DNA of 64,000 nucleotides from Tannerella serpentiformis. GTDB lineage: Bacteria; Bacteroidota; Bacteroidia; Bacteroidales; Tannerellaceae. Of the stretch, positions 27,605 to 37,152 are shown piece by piece (positions within the stretch are counted from its first letter, which is position 1; every line of letters begins with the position of its first letter). The notes beneath the pieces were generated by a model that saw nothing but the letters and a program-made list of their open reading frames with translations, was not told the DNA's origin and ran no database searches. The stretch lies in assembly GCF_003033925.1 (NCBI RefSeq), contig NZ_CP028365.1, forward strand, positions 682,001 to 746,000, read 5' to 3'. The translations under genes were made by a program, and so were the position numbers.

Positions 27605-27960
27605 GCCCGCCCGAGTCGCTCCAATGTTTTCCGACAGCAGCGCCCGAGTGCCCGCAGTCCATAAAATGATCTCCGACGACGGCTTACGCGTGCCCGAAGC
27701 CCGCAAAATATTTTCCGACGGCGGCGTATGAATGACCGTAGCTCATAAAATGATCTCCAACGACGGCTTACGTGTGCCCGAAGCCGGTGAAATGTTTTCC
27801 AACAGTAGTGTATAAATGCCTGCAGCCCGCAAAATGTTTTCCGACGGCGGCGACTGCGCCCAAGCCGCTCCCAAAGCGCGCTCCAACGGCCGTGCATGCC
27901 GCTCAGTCGCCCCCAAAGGGAAAAACTTGGACGGCCGTAGACCAAAAAAAGCCTCCCAAC
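27605..27960. repeat. Array 7: 42-bp units of a third type
   Basis: Units around AATGTTTTCCGACGGCGGCG and the word GTGCCCGAAGCC repeat with a 42-bp period, decaying toward the nhaA promoter. Three unrelated arrays therefore lie head to tail across about 1 kb with no gene in them. Confidence 0.8.
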
Positions 27961-27995
27961 TGCAAAAATTTATGGCCAAAAAATAGGGATCCGTC

Positions 27996-28003
27996 TATCT
28001 TTG
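27996..28003 (+). promoter_or_regulatory. -7 box for nhaA
   Basis: TATCTTTG on the plus strand; the leader is about 50 nt to the ATG at 28060. Confidence 0.65.
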
Positions 28004-28059
28004 CCACACCTATTTAGACTTACGTTATTTGATCCTCAAACCTCACTACAACATTACTC

Positions 28060-29397
28060 ATGATCACCAAGATTCGATCCCTCAGCCGCTTCGTGACCCA
28101 GAAGCCCAACGCCAGTCTGCTGCTGTTCCTAACCACCATCGCGGCCGTCGTGCTGGCCAACTCCCCCTTAGTCGACGCCTACAACAGCTGCCTGGAGTAC
28201 CCCCTCGACTTCCGGTTCGACAACTTCATCTTCTTCCCCCATCACGGTCAGCCCATGTCGCTCACCACCTTTGTCAACGACGCCTTTATGGCCATCTTTT
28301 TCTTCGTCGTGGGCATGGAGATCAAGCAGGAGCTGCTCGTAGGCGAACTTAGCTCCGCCCGTAAGGCGCTACTGCCCGTCATAGCGGCCTGCGGCGGCAT
28401 GATCGTGCCCGTACTGGTCTACCTGTCCGTCTGCCATAGCGGCCCCGCGGCCCATGGCGCCGCCATACCGATGGCCACCGACATCGCCTTCGCCCTGGCC
28501 GCCCTCGGTGCCCTCGGCAGCCGCGTCCCCCTCAGCCTACGCGTCTTCCTGACCGCCCTGGCCGTGGTCGACGACATCGGCGGTATCATCGTCATCGCCA
28601 TCTTCTACAGCGGACACGTCGCCGCCACCCCGCTGTTTATCGCTCTGGGCGTACTGGTCCTCCTGACCGTCGGCGGACGCCTGGGAATACAGCACGCGCT
28701 CTTCTTCTACACCGGATTTTTCGTCGTTTGGTACCTCTTCACCCAAGCCGGCATTCACCCCACCATAGCCGGGGTACTCGTCGCCTTCACCGTGCCCGCG
28801 CGACCCAAGGTGAAGCTCGACTCCTTCGCCGACAACATGCGTGATCACCTCGCCTCGCTCGACTTCACCCAGGCCCGACACGCCGGCAAGTCCACCGTCC
28901 TGAGCCCCGGTCAAGTCTTAGTCCTCACCAACATCCACCGCCTGGCCGCCCACACGGTCAGCCCCCTGCAAAGCCTCGTGGAACGGCTCAACCCGGTGGT
29001 CAATTACCTCATCCTGCCCCTCTTTGCCTTTGTCAATGCCGGCGTACACTTCGGCGGCTTCGACCTTTCGGCCCTGGCAGGCATCCCGTTGGCCATCTTC
29101 CTCGGCCTATTCGTGGGTAAGACCATCGGCATCTTCACCTTCTCCTATCTGGCGGCTAAAGCGCGCATCGTGTCGATCTCACCGGAGATCACGAAGCGGG
29201 CCCTCTTCGGCGTTTCGATCCTGGGCGGCATCGGGTTCACCGTGTCGCTCTTCATCGCCAACCTCTCCTTTGCTGCCGTGCCCGACATCGGCGACGAACT
29301 GCTCAACGAAGCCAAGCTGGGCATCTTTGTCGGGTCGCTCGTCTCGGGCATCGTCGGCTATTTCTTCCTGAAACACCAGTTGCCCGAACGCGATTAG
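28060..29397 (+). CDS. nhaA: Na+/H+ antiporter NhaA
   Basis: The 445-residue inner-membrane protein has the NhaA pattern of about 12 helices. FFFVVGMEIKQELLVGELSS is the conserved loop after helix 2, and PMATDIAFALAALGALGSRVP holds the essential helix-IV motif. ALAVVDDIGGIIVIA carries the paired aspartates that bind Na+/H+, and GGIGFTVSLFIANLSF is also characteristic. It extrudes sodium in exchange for protons at alkaline pH. It has its own promoter and terminator, with no NhaR-like regulator nearby. Confidence 0.97.
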   Translation: MITKIRSLSRFVTQKPNASLLLFLTTIAAVVLANSPLVDAYNSCLEYPLDFRFDNFIFFPHHGQPMSLTTFVNDAFMAIFFFVVGMEIKQELLVGELSSARKALLPVIAACGGMIVPVLVYLSVCHSGPAAHGAAIPMATDIAFALAALGALGSRVPLSLRVFLTALAVVDDIGGIIVIAIFYSGHVAATPLFIALGVLVLLTVGGRLGIQHALFFYTGFFVVWYLFTQAGIHPTIAGVLVAFTVPARPKVKLDSFADNMRDHLASLDFTQARHAGKSTVLSPGQVLVLTNIHRLAAHTVSPLQSLVERLNPVVNYLILPLFAFVNAGVHFGGFDLSALAGIPLAIFLGLFVGKTIGIFTFSYLAAKARIVSISPEITKRALFGVSILGGIGFTVSLFIANLSFAAVPDIGDELLNEAKLGIFVGSLVSGIVGYFFLKHQLPERD

Positions 29398-29425
29398 CCC
29401 CCCGATCGCCAGCCCCCCACACTCT

Positions 29426-29484
29426 GCCCCGCCGGACGATGAGCCTACATCCAGCGCTCCTCGTCCGGCGGGGCTTGTTGTTGG
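29426..29484 (+). terminator. Terminator of nhaA
   Basis: GCCCCGCCGGACGA (29426-29439) pairs perfectly with TCGTCCGGCGGGGC (29461-29474), then a T/G-rich tail. Confidence 0.75.
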
Positions 29485-29592
29485 GTACGGGGTCGGCACC
29501 TGTCCTGTTATCGCTACAAATGGTAGGTCTACAGGGCAGCGCACGGCCTGAAATCGCCACAATTTGGGACAAGCCGCGCCGGCCCCCGCCCG

Positions 29593-29600
29593 TACTTTTG
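29593..29600 (+). promoter_or_regulatory. -7 box for SusC/SusD pair 2
   Basis: TACTTTTG within CGTACTTTTGCGCCC, identical over 15 bases to the pair 1 promoter core. The leader is about 70 nt. Confidence 0.65.
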
Positions 29601-29675
29601 CGCCCCCGGAAGCGACCTCTTTCTATGCAATGAAAGGGGCCGCTTCTCTTTTTGTATTACCCCCATTAAACAAGT

Positions 29676-32600
29676 ATGTCACACATGAACAGAAGACTAC
29701 TCTTCTTGATGCTATTCGCATTCTTCGCCTTTGTCGCATGGACACAGGCGCAGTCAGTGACGGTCAGCGGTACCGTCGTCGGTAAGGACGACGGCCAACC
29801 GGTGATCGGCGCAAACATTGTAATCAAGGGCACGACGACAGGCACGGTGAGCGACGTCGACGGACACTTCCGCCTGACCGCCCCACGCCCCGGCGCCACG
29901 CTCGTCATCTCCTTCGTCGGCTACCGAACGAAAGAGGTCCCCGCCACCGCCTCCATGCACGTCGAGCTGGAGACGGACGCTACGCAGCTGGGCGAGGTGC
30001 AGGTCGTCGTGGCCTACGGCCAACAGAAACGACGCGAATTGACGGGCGCCATCGGCTCGGTGGACGCCGCCTCCATTCGGGAGACCCCCGCCACGTCGCT
30101 CGAGCAAACGCTCAGCGGACGCGTCAGCGGCGTGCAGGTCACACAGGCCTCGGGAGCACCGGGCGGAGCCGTGGTGGTGAACATCCGCGGTACCAGCTCC
30201 ATCTCGGCCGGCAACGAACCGCTGTATGTCGTCGACGGGATGCCGATCCTCTCGGCCGACTTCTCGCAGAAGGCCGGCTACCAAGGCAACACCCTGAGCG
30301 GTGTGGCGGACATTAACCCCGCAGACATCGCCTCGGTGGAGGTGCTCAAGGATGCTTCGGCCGCAGCGCTCTACGGATCGCGCGCCTCGAACGGCGTCGT
30401 CCTCATCACCACCAAGCGCGGCAGCTCCGGTCGCACACGGGTGACGTTAGATAGTTACGTCGGCGTGCAGAACCTCTGGCGCAAGCTCCAATTCCTGCCC
30501 ACGGCGGAGCATGTGGCCGCCCGCAACGAGGCAATCAACAACTACAACACCTCGCTCGGCCTCTCGCCCACGGACGCGACGTATAAGAAGCCTGTCGCCG
30601 CCGCACAGGAGGGTGCGGACACCGACTGGATCGACGCCATCACCCGCACGGCGCTCCATACGAACCATCAGCTGGCCCTATCCGGCGGCACAGACCAGAC
30701 GCAGTTCTACGCCTCGCTCGGCTATTACGATCAGCAGGGCGTGATGAAGAAGACGGACTACACCCGCTACAACCTGCGCACGAATCTCACGAACCGCATC
30801 AGTCGCACGGTGAAGATCTCGGCCGACATCGCCCTCAGCTCCGCCACGACCAATCGTGCCACGGGCGACGGCAACCTCTATTCGCCTTGGATCAACGCCC
30901 TATCCGCCTCGCCAGACTATGCCGTGCGCACCGCCAGCGGCAGCTTCGGCTCCATCAACGCCAGCAAATACAACCCTGTAGCGCTGATCGATGAGCAAGA
31001 GCAGGTGACGCGGAAGTACCGCGCCATCGTCGGTCTGAAGACGACTTGGAACATCCTCCCCGAACTGCGTTACAATCTCGATTTGGGCGGCGACTACATC
31101 TTCATGCACGAGACGGGCGTCTTCCCACGCGGCACCATCCGCGGCGCCCGCTCCAATGGGGACGTGCACGACCTCCGCGGCTTCAGCTTCTCGAACCTGG
31201 CCGAGCATACGCTCGACTATTTCCACCAGTGGGACAAGCTCGCCCTCAAGGCGCTCCTCGGTTACAGCTACCAGAAGACAACGCTGGACAACAACTTTGT
31301 CCGAGGCAGCAACTTCGTTTCGCCTATGCTGAAATACATCAACTCGGCGGGCAGCGTCACGGAAGGGTCGTCGTCCCTGTCGGAGTACGCCCTCCAGTCG
31401 CTCTTCGGACGCGTGAACCTGAACTATGCCGACCGCTATCTTTTGGAGGCGTCGCTGCGTAGTGATGCTTCGTCGAAGTTCGCACCCGGGCGGCGAGTGG
31501 GCTACTTCCCGGCGGCTTCGCTCGGGTGGATCGTGTCTGAGGAGGGCTTCTTCCCCAAGACGAAATCGGTGAACGATCTAAAGCTCCGCGTCGCCGTCGG
31601 CTATACGGGCAACCAAGAGGGGATCGGCTATTACGACTACTTCAACACCTATCGCGCCAGCGATGTGGCTTACATCGGACAGTCGGGGCTGGCTTTCCCC
31701 AACTCGCGTCCGAACCCGGACTTGACGTGGGAGAAAACGCTGCAATACGACCTGGGGGTTGACGCTGCGCTCTTCGATCGACGCCTGGAGCTGACGCTCG
31801 ACTGGTATCACAAGGATACGCGCGACTTGTTGCTCTCGCACTCCATCAACGCCCTGAGCGGTTACACGCGGACGACCTCCAACGTAGGGCGCATCCGTAA
31901 CGAAGGCTTCGAGGCCATGATCACCGGACATCCGCTGCGTGGCCGTGGCTTAACGTGGGACGTGCGCCTCTCTTTCGGCTATCAGCATAACGAGGTCGTG
32001 GCGCTCACGAAGAAGGCTGACGGCACGGATAACTTCATCGAAGTCGGGCCGAGCAACATCCTGCAGGTGGGTCGGCCGATGGCGACGTTCTACCTGATCC
32101 GTGCCGAGGGCATCTACCAGAGCAAGGAGGAGATTCTGGCTCAGCCCGGCGGCGAGGCGCTCTGGAAGCGCGGCATCCGTCCGGGCGACGTGAAGTATTA
32201 CGACAAGGATGGCAACGGCATCATCAATAACAACGACCGTGTGGCGGCCGGATCGCCCTTCCCCAAGATCACGGGCGCCTTCATCAACAACTTTGCCTAT
32301 AAAGGCTTCGACCTCGGGCTGGATCTCCAATATGCTCTCGGCGCCAAGATTTACGCCACGTGGAAAGGGGCCTACACCGGAGGCGGCGGACAGGGCGGTA
32401 CGCCGAACGGATACGCCATCTTCCGTGACGAGTTTGAGGCCCGTTGGACGCCTGAACGCCCATCGACCGACAGGCCGCGGGCCGTGGCCGACGGTGCGGC
32501 GTACACGAACAACATGATGAACTACACGACGCGCTTTCTCGAGAAGGCCGACTTCCTACGCATCCGTAACGTGACGCTTGGCTATACCCTGCCCGACGAG

Positions 32601-32792
32601 ACGGTGCGCCATCTGGGCCTCTCTCGACTGCGTTTCTATGCCCAGGTGAACAACCTCTACACCTTCACGGCCTACGACGGCTTCGACCCCGAAGTGGCCA
32701 TGAATCCTGACCGTGCCACCTATCGCGGCTACGACTCCGGATCCGTGCCGCATCCGTGCTCTTTCCTCTTCGGCATGAACTTATCCTTCTAA
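29676..32792 (+). CDS. SusC/RagA-family TonB-linked outer-membrane transporter (pair 2)
   Basis: The 1038-residue protein starts with a signal peptide (ending about residue 26, QAQ; alternative start ATG 29685). A carboxypeptidase-regulatory-like domain follows (TVSGTVVGKDDGQPVIGANI). The plug has the full SusC signature region: VNIRGTSSISAGNEPLYVVD and IASVEVLKDASAAALYGSRA. The barrel ends SFLFGMNLSF. It works with the lipoprotein encoded 17 bp downstream to import an unknown glycan or peptide. Usual length. Confidence 0.96.
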   Translation: MSHMNRRLLFLMLFAFFAFVAWTQAQSVTVSGTVVGKDDGQPVIGANIVIKGTTTGTVSDVDGHFRLTAPRPGATLVISFVGYRTKEVPATASMHVELETDATQLGEVQVVVAYGQQKRRELTGAIGSVDAASIRETPATSLEQTLSGRVSGVQVTQASGAPGGAVVVNIRGTSSISAGNEPLYVVDGMPILSADFSQKAGYQGNTLSGVADINPADIASVEVLKDASAAALYGSRASNGVVLITTKRGSSGRTRVTLDSYVGVQNLWRKLQFLPTAEHVAARNEAINNYNTSLGLSPTDATYKKPVAAAQEGADTDWIDAITRTALHTNHQLALSGGTDQTQFYASLGYYDQQGVMKKTDYTRYNLRTNLTNRISRTVKISADIALSSATTNRATGDGNLYSPWINALSASPDYAVRTASGSFGSINASKYNPVALIDEQEQVTRKYRAIVGLKTTWNILPELRYNLDLGGDYIFMHETGVFPRGTIRGARSNGDVHDLRGFSFSNLAEHTLDYFHQWDKLALKALLGYSYQKTTLDNNFVRGSNFVSPMLKYINSAGSVTEGSSSLSEYALQSLFGRVNLNYADRYLLEASLRSDASSKFAPGRRVGYFPAASLGWIVSEEGFFPKTKSVNDLKLRVAVGYTGNQEGIGYYDYFNTYRASDVAYIGQSGLAFPNSRPNPDLTWEKTLQYDLGVDAALFDRRLELTLDWYHKDTRDLLLSHSINALSGYTRTTSNVGRIRNEGFEAMITGHPLRGRGLTWDVRLSFGYQHNEVVALTKKADGTDNFIEVGPSNILQVGRPMATFYLIRAEGIYQSKEEILAQPGGEALWKRGIRPGDVKYYDKDGNGIINNNDRVAAGSPFPKITGAFINNFAYKGFDLGLDLQYALGAKIYATWKGAYTGGGGQGGTPNGYAIFRDEFEARWTPERPSTDRPRAVADGAAYTNNMMNYTTRFLEKADFLRIRNVTLGYTLPDETVRHLGLSRLRFYAQVNNLYTFTAYDGFDPEVAMNPDRATYRGYDSGSVPHPCSFLFGMNLSF

Positions 32793-32820
32793 ACTTTCCC
32801 CCAACGAGATGACTTACCCA

Positions 32821-34248
32821 ATGAATATGAGAATCCCTTTGATGGTCGCTGCACTGGCGGCCTCACTACTGGCCTTCAACGGCTGCAACCTGGACTATCC
32901 GCCCACCGCGGCCGTCTCGGACTCTTCGCTGACGGATGCCGACTATCAGGCTCTGCTCAATGGCGTCTACGACGGCGCCCAGAACTACCGACTCGTGATG
33001 GAGGACATCGCGGCCGATAACCTCAACAGCAAGTCGTGGTATGCCGACATGGACGACAACGACCCAACGACAAGCAGCTCTAACATCAACGACCTCTGGC
33101 AACAGCTCTACGGCGCCGTGCAGCGGTGTAACAACCTGATCAACCTGGTGGAGAAGCATACGGGCACATCGACCGTCAACCTGACCGAGATCGCCGCCCA
33201 AGCGCGCATCGTCCGCGCCTGGCTCTATATGCGCATCGCGGCCAACTGGGGCGACGCGCCGCTGCTGACCACCGTCACGGACGAGCCCGTGAGCCGTGCG
33301 CCGGAGGACTCCGTCTGGATGCTCGTTAAGCAAGACCTGGAGTATGGCATGGCGCATGCGCCGGCCTTCTCCACGGCCGGCTATGCCAGTCGCGTGGCGG
33401 CCAAGGCACTCTTGGCGCGGGTGCTGCTCATTGCCCCCACGCCCGTGCAGGACAAGGCGCGCGCCCGACAGTTGGCCGAAGAGGTGATCGCCGACGGTCA
33501 CTTCGCCCTGGCCGAGCATTATGCCGACATCTGGCACGCCAAGACGAGCAAGGAGATGATCCTGCAATGGACCAACACGACGGGCGACAGCGGCTCCTAC
33601 GGCTGGTTTTTGCGCTCCAACATCGTCGACCAGTACGAGAAGGAAAACGGTGCGGGCAGCGCAGCCCCCGGCGGCAACGGACGCTACGAATTACCCGTCG
33701 ATCAGGCCCTCATCAGGGCTTACGAGGAGGGCGACGAGCGCAAGGCGGCCTCCGTGCGCCACTTGAAGCTCAAGAACGGCACCGAGACGTACGACTGCAT
33801 CAAGTATCCCAACACGGACAAATCCGACTCCTACCCCGTTGTCCGCATCGCCGAGATGTACCTTATCGTGGCCGAGGCGGCGGGCTACCCCGAGGGCGTG
33901 AAGCGGCTCAACGAGCTGCGGGCCAAGCGTGGTGTCTCGGCCCTCCAGACGGGCAGCACGATCACGGCCGCAAACTTCATGGCGCGCATCATGCACGAGC
34001 GCCGCGTGGAGTTTTTCGCCGAGGGGCAACGGTGGTACGACCTCCGTCGCTGGTTCAACTCCGGCCCCGAAGGGCGGCAGGCCGTGCGTGCGCTCTGTAA
34101 GTATCGTACGGGCGAGGCCGCGGGCAGTCGTCCGCAGGCTTCCGACAAGCTGAACATCGCTGAGAACGGCTACAACCTCCTTTGGCCCATCACCACGGAA
34201 GCCATCGACAACGACCGCAACCTCTTGCCCAATAATCCGGGCTACTAA
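32821..34248 (+). CDS. SusD/RagB-family surface lipoprotein (pair 2)
   Basis: Start chosen at ATG 32821 (MNMRIPLMVAALAASLLAFN, with the lipobox Cys two residues later), giving 475 residues; ATGs at 32809 and 32827 are alternatives. The TPR-like SusD fold is recognisable: NDLWQQLYGAVQRCNNLINL near the N-terminus, ARIVRAWLYMRIAANWGDAP, and the C-terminal RRVEFFAEGQRWYDLRRWFN. It binds substrate outside the cell and gates the SusC barrel. It contains an internal short linker NGAGSAAPGGNGR that may be a surface loop. Confidence 0.95.
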   Translation: MNMRIPLMVAALAASLLAFNGCNLDYPPTAAVSDSSLTDADYQALLNGVYDGAQNYRLVMEDIAADNLNSKSWYADMDDNDPTTSSSNINDLWQQLYGAVQRCNNLINLVEKHTGTSTVNLTEIAAQARIVRAWLYMRIAANWGDAPLLTTVTDEPVSRAPEDSVWMLVKQDLEYGMAHAPAFSTAGYASRVAAKALLARVLLIAPTPVQDKARARQLAEEVIADGHFALAEHYADIWHAKTSKEMILQWTNTTGDSGSYGWFLRSNIVDQYEKENGAGSAAPGGNGRYELPVDQALIRAYEEGDERKAASVRHLKLKNGTETYDCIKYPNTDKSDSYPVVRIAEMYLIVAEAAGYPEGVKRLNELRAKRGVSALQTGSTITAANFMARIMHERRVEFFAEGQRWYDLRRWFNSGPEGRQAVRALCKYRTGEAAGSRPQASDKLNIAENGYNLLWPITTEAIDNDRNLLPNNPGY

Positions 34249-34399
34249 GAAGAGGTCATCGGGCGTCTTTCTGTTTGGGAAACGCGCTGGATTTCTGGAT
34301 TCCGGTGCGTTTCTACTCGAAGAATGGGCCGTAATCCTGAAAAACGGCCTGTTTCTTTCGAGCAACACGCCTAAATCGGGAATTCTGGTGCGTTTCTTC

Positions 34400-34592
34400 T
34401 AAGCAAACGTGAGTTCGATATGCGATTTTCTGGTGGAAATCGCCCGCCACAAACTTTTTCAGCCCATTTCCTCAGGGAATCGCCTGCCACAAAACTTTTT
34501 CAGCTCATTTCCTCAGGAAATCGCTGGGATGGGCTTCCACTCATTTCCTCAGGAAATCGTAGGATGGCCTAAATCGAACTCACGTTAAGCAA
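34400..34592. mobile_element. 179-bp MITE with 12-bp terminal inverted repeats and 7-bp target duplication
   Basis: ACGTGAGTTCGA (34407-34418) and its exact inverse TCGAACTCACGT (34574-34585) bound a 179-bp element with no coding capacity. The 7 bp TAAGCAA flank it directly on both sides (34400-34406 and 34586-34592), which shows transposition. The same 12-bp end occurs at 60220-60231, at the start of the IS982 remnant. Inside are three repeats about 36-41 bp apart containing the palindrome TTTCCTCAGGAAA. The surrounding gap 34249-34400 holds a second short imperfect repeat (GGTGCGTTTCT twice) and no gene. Confidence 0.8.
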
Positions 34593-34633
34593 CGGGCCTA
34601 AATCGGGAAAAACGGCGAAGTTTTCGCATAGAA

Positions 34634-34671
34634 AAAGGCCTGTCGCAAGCGGTGCGGCAGGCCTTTCTTGT
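34634..34671. terminator. Terminator between SusD 2 and the HD-domain gene
   Basis: AAAGGCCTGTCGC (34634-34646) pairs with GCGGCAGGCCTTT (34654-34666). It lies between convergent genes and probably serves both. Confidence 0.75.
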
Positions 34672-34691
34672 TGGAAATAGCCCCGGGGGCG

Positions 34692-36731
34692 TCAACTCTT
34701 CTTGAGATCGGGGTAACTGATGCGGGTGTGGTACATCGTTTTGAGCTTTTCCACGAAGGTGGTCTTGATCTTGTCGATGTCGCGGAAGGTCAGCGGGGCG
34801 TTGCGCATGAGTCCGTCGGCTATTTGCCCGTCGATGATCTTATTGACCAGTGCGCGGATCGTCTCGTCGGTGTATTCGTTGAGGCTGCGCGAGGCCGCCT
34901 CGACGGAATCGGCCATCATCAGGATCGCCGTCTCACGGGTGAAGGGGTTCGGGCCGGGGTAGGTGAAGAGCGACTCGTCGACGGGTTCGCCGGGGTGGGC
35001 GTTGCAGTAGGAGTTGTAGAAATACTTGGCCTTACCGGCGCCGTGGTGCGTGCGGATAAAGTCGACGATGGCCTCGGGCAGGCCTGCCTTTTCGGCCATT
35101 TTGATGCCCTCGGTGACGTGGCTGATGATGATCTGCGCGCTCTGCTCGAAGGGCAGATCGCGGTGGGGGTTGATGCCCTTCATTTGGTTCTCGGTGAAGA
35201 AAGGCGGGTTCTTCATCTTGCCGATATCGTGATAGAGCGCTCCGGTGCGGACCAGCTGCGTGTCGGCGCCGATCTTGGCGCTGGCGGCGGAGGCCAGGAT
35301 GGAGACTTGCAGGGAGTGCTGGAAGGTGCCGGCGCAGGTCTCGGAGAGCTTTTTGAGCAGCGGGGTGTTGATGTTCGACAGCTCCACGAGCGTAATGGGC
35401 GAGACGTATCCGAAGGCCTTTTCCATCATATAAATGAGGACGTAGGAGAACATGAGCAGCACGAAGTTGATGCCGAAATAGATCCCCATGCGCCAATCGA
35501 TCTTGTTGAAGTCGCCGTCTTGATAGAGCGAGAGGCCGATGTAGCCCAACATGTAGGCCAGAGAGATGAGGAAGGCACATCGCAGGAGCTGCGATCGCTG
35601 CGAAAGCTCCTTGAGGCTGATGATGAAGACGACGCCGGCCATGATCTGCAGCAGTAGGAACTCGTGTGGGAAGGGGGCCACGAGGGAACAGATGAGCGCC
35701 GTAATGAGGTGGGTGAAGAGGGCCGAATGAGAGTCGAAGAAGGTGCGTACGACGATGGGGATGATGGCAAAGGGCAGGATGTAGATGTTCACCAAGTCGT
35801 AGCGCACGCAAAGCTCCGTGAGGAGGCAGGGTACGAGGATGCAGACGAGGATGAAGAAACGGTTCCGGCGCTTGAAGTAGAGCTCCGGGCGGAAGGCCAA
35901 GAAGTAGAGCGCGCAGCAGGCCATGATGCCGAGGATGAGAATCACTTGGCCCAGCATGGTGATGGCGTCACGGCGGTTGCCTCCGGACTTGGTCTCGTGG
36001 ACGATCTTGAGCGAGCGGAGGATGTTGTACGTGCGGGCGTCGACCACCTCGCCCCGATCGACGATGCGCTCGCCCGCCTGCACGATGCCGGTGGAGAGTG
36101 TCACCTTCTGCATGAGTGCCTCCAGCGCCTTGTCGGACGTTTCGGCGTCGTAGGTGACGTTGGGCTGCAGGTAGCGGTCGAAGTTGGAGGCCCTCAGCTC
36201 GCCCTTGTCCATCGATTCGGGCGCCTCGTTGATGACCAGCTCGTAGGCCGACTTTTCGGAGTGGAAGCGGGAGATGTCGACCTGCGAGGAGACGTTCTTG
36301 CGGAGCAGTCTGAGGCGGGTGCGATGCTCGGAGGTCATGCGCTCCATATCCTGCACCGAGATGATGCCGTCGGCGTAGAGTGCGCTGAGCTTTTGGGTGA
36401 GGTATTGCCAGACGGGCGTGCTCATGGTGCGATGTTCGACGTAGTCGTTCTTGAGGTTGCCCAAGGCCTGCCCTGCGACGCGGTCGTCGAGTCGGAAGTA
36501 GGGCCGGAAGCGAGCCTGTAGACTGTCTCTTTCGGCCTTCAGCTCGGCGTCGGACTTGTAGATGGGGAAGTCGCTGGGGGCCGTCAGCAGGCCGTAGCGC
36601 CAAGGCTTACCCTCGTGGAACTGGTATCTGAACTTGCCTTCTCGCGGAAAGAAGTAGGCGATCACGACGGCCGTAGCCATGAAATAGAGGAAGGCCTGTA
36701 TGGCCGTTTTCTTTGATTTCAGCGTATGCAT
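34692..36731 (-). CDS. 7TM-HD phosphohydrolase (PgpH/YqfF-type c-di-AMP phosphodiesterase)
   Basis: The 679-residue protein has an N-terminal membrane helix (about 10-28), a periplasmic 7TMR-HDED domain (about 40-280) and seven membrane helices (about 285-470). A cytosolic HD domain follows with the metal-binding motif TGALYHDIGKMKNPPFF, then HVTEGIKMAEKAGLPEAIVD and IRTHHGAGKAKYFY. In Listeria this architecture (PgpH) hydrolyses the second messenger c-di-AMP; the function here is by family. It is a single gene, with a long palindrome about 100 bp upstream that may regulate it. Confidence 0.93.
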   Translation of the reverse strand: MHTLKSKKTAIQAFLYFMATAVVIAYFFPREGKFRYQFHEGKPWRYGLLTAPSDFPIYKSDAELKAERDSLQARFRPYFRLDDRVAGQALGNLKNDYVEHRTMSTPVWQYLTQKLSALYADGIISVQDMERMTSEHRTRLRLLRKNVSSQVDISRFHSEKSAYELVINEAPESMDKGELRASNFDRYLQPNVTYDAETSDKALEALMQKVTLSTGIVQAGERIVDRGEVVDARTYNILRSLKIVHETKSGGNRRDAITMLGQVILILGIMACCALYFLAFRPELYFKRRNRFFILVCILVPCLLTELCVRYDLVNIYILPFAIIPIVVRTFFDSHSALFTHLITALICSLVAPFPHEFLLLQIMAGVVFIISLKELSQRSQLLRCAFLISLAYMLGYIGLSLYQDGDFNKIDWRMGIYFGINFVLLMFSYVLIYMMEKAFGYVSPITLVELSNINTPLLKKLSETCAGTFQHSLQVSILASAASAKIGADTQLVRTGALYHDIGKMKNPPFFTENQMKGINPHRDLPFEQSAQIIISHVTEGIKMAEKAGLPEAIVDFIRTHHGAGKAKYFYNSYCNAHPGEPVDESLFTYPGPNPFTRETAILMMADSVEAASRSLNEYTDETIRALVNKIIDGQIADGLMRNAPLTFRDIDKIKTTFVEKLKTMYHTRISYPDLKKS

Positions 36732-36827
36732 AATAGTCGGAGTATTCGTGTGTGTATAGGCGTCATGTGTTTGCGATGTCTAATCGGCCGCAAAGGTGGG
36801 GGAAATGAGCGGGAGGAGAATGCCCCG

Positions 36828-36893
36828 CGAATACGTTCTGAGGTGGTTGGAATACGTTCGGAACGTATTCCGACCACCTCCCCAACGTATTCG
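36828..36893. promoter_or_regulatory. 66-bp near-perfect palindrome with four copies of a 10-bp word
   Basis: The outer arms CGAATACGTT (36828-36837) and AACGTATTCG (36884-36893) enclose inner 19-bp arms (36841-36859 and 36861-36879) with a single mismatch. GAATACGTT occurs twice on each strand. It may be an operator for pgpH, or a cruciform or att-like site at the border of the accessory region. The rest of the gap to 37152 holds nothing I recognise. Confidence 0.7.
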
Positions 36894-37152
36894 AATAGGT
36901 TCGGGAGAAAATTGTCAGAAAATATCCCTCTGCAAAAGAAGAAGTTAGTCGGTCGTAGACATTTGATAGGTAACGAAATAGAAACGAGCGAAGCGCTTGA
37001 GGTTGCTGGAATCTGCACAAACAAAGGGCGCTTGTCATTTGAGGGCGCAATGTTACTATGGCTATTTGAATTACAGGCGCTTTTGATGCGATTCTCACGA
37101 TTCTGCTTTCGACTTGGGAGTATGTGAACGCAGAGCGGATGGGGGCTAAGGC

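Noticed and set aside
26964-27945. 208- and 132-codon frames between the outer-membrane gene and nhaA
   Set aside because: Both are read through Arrays 5-7; the minus-strand frame exists for the same reason.
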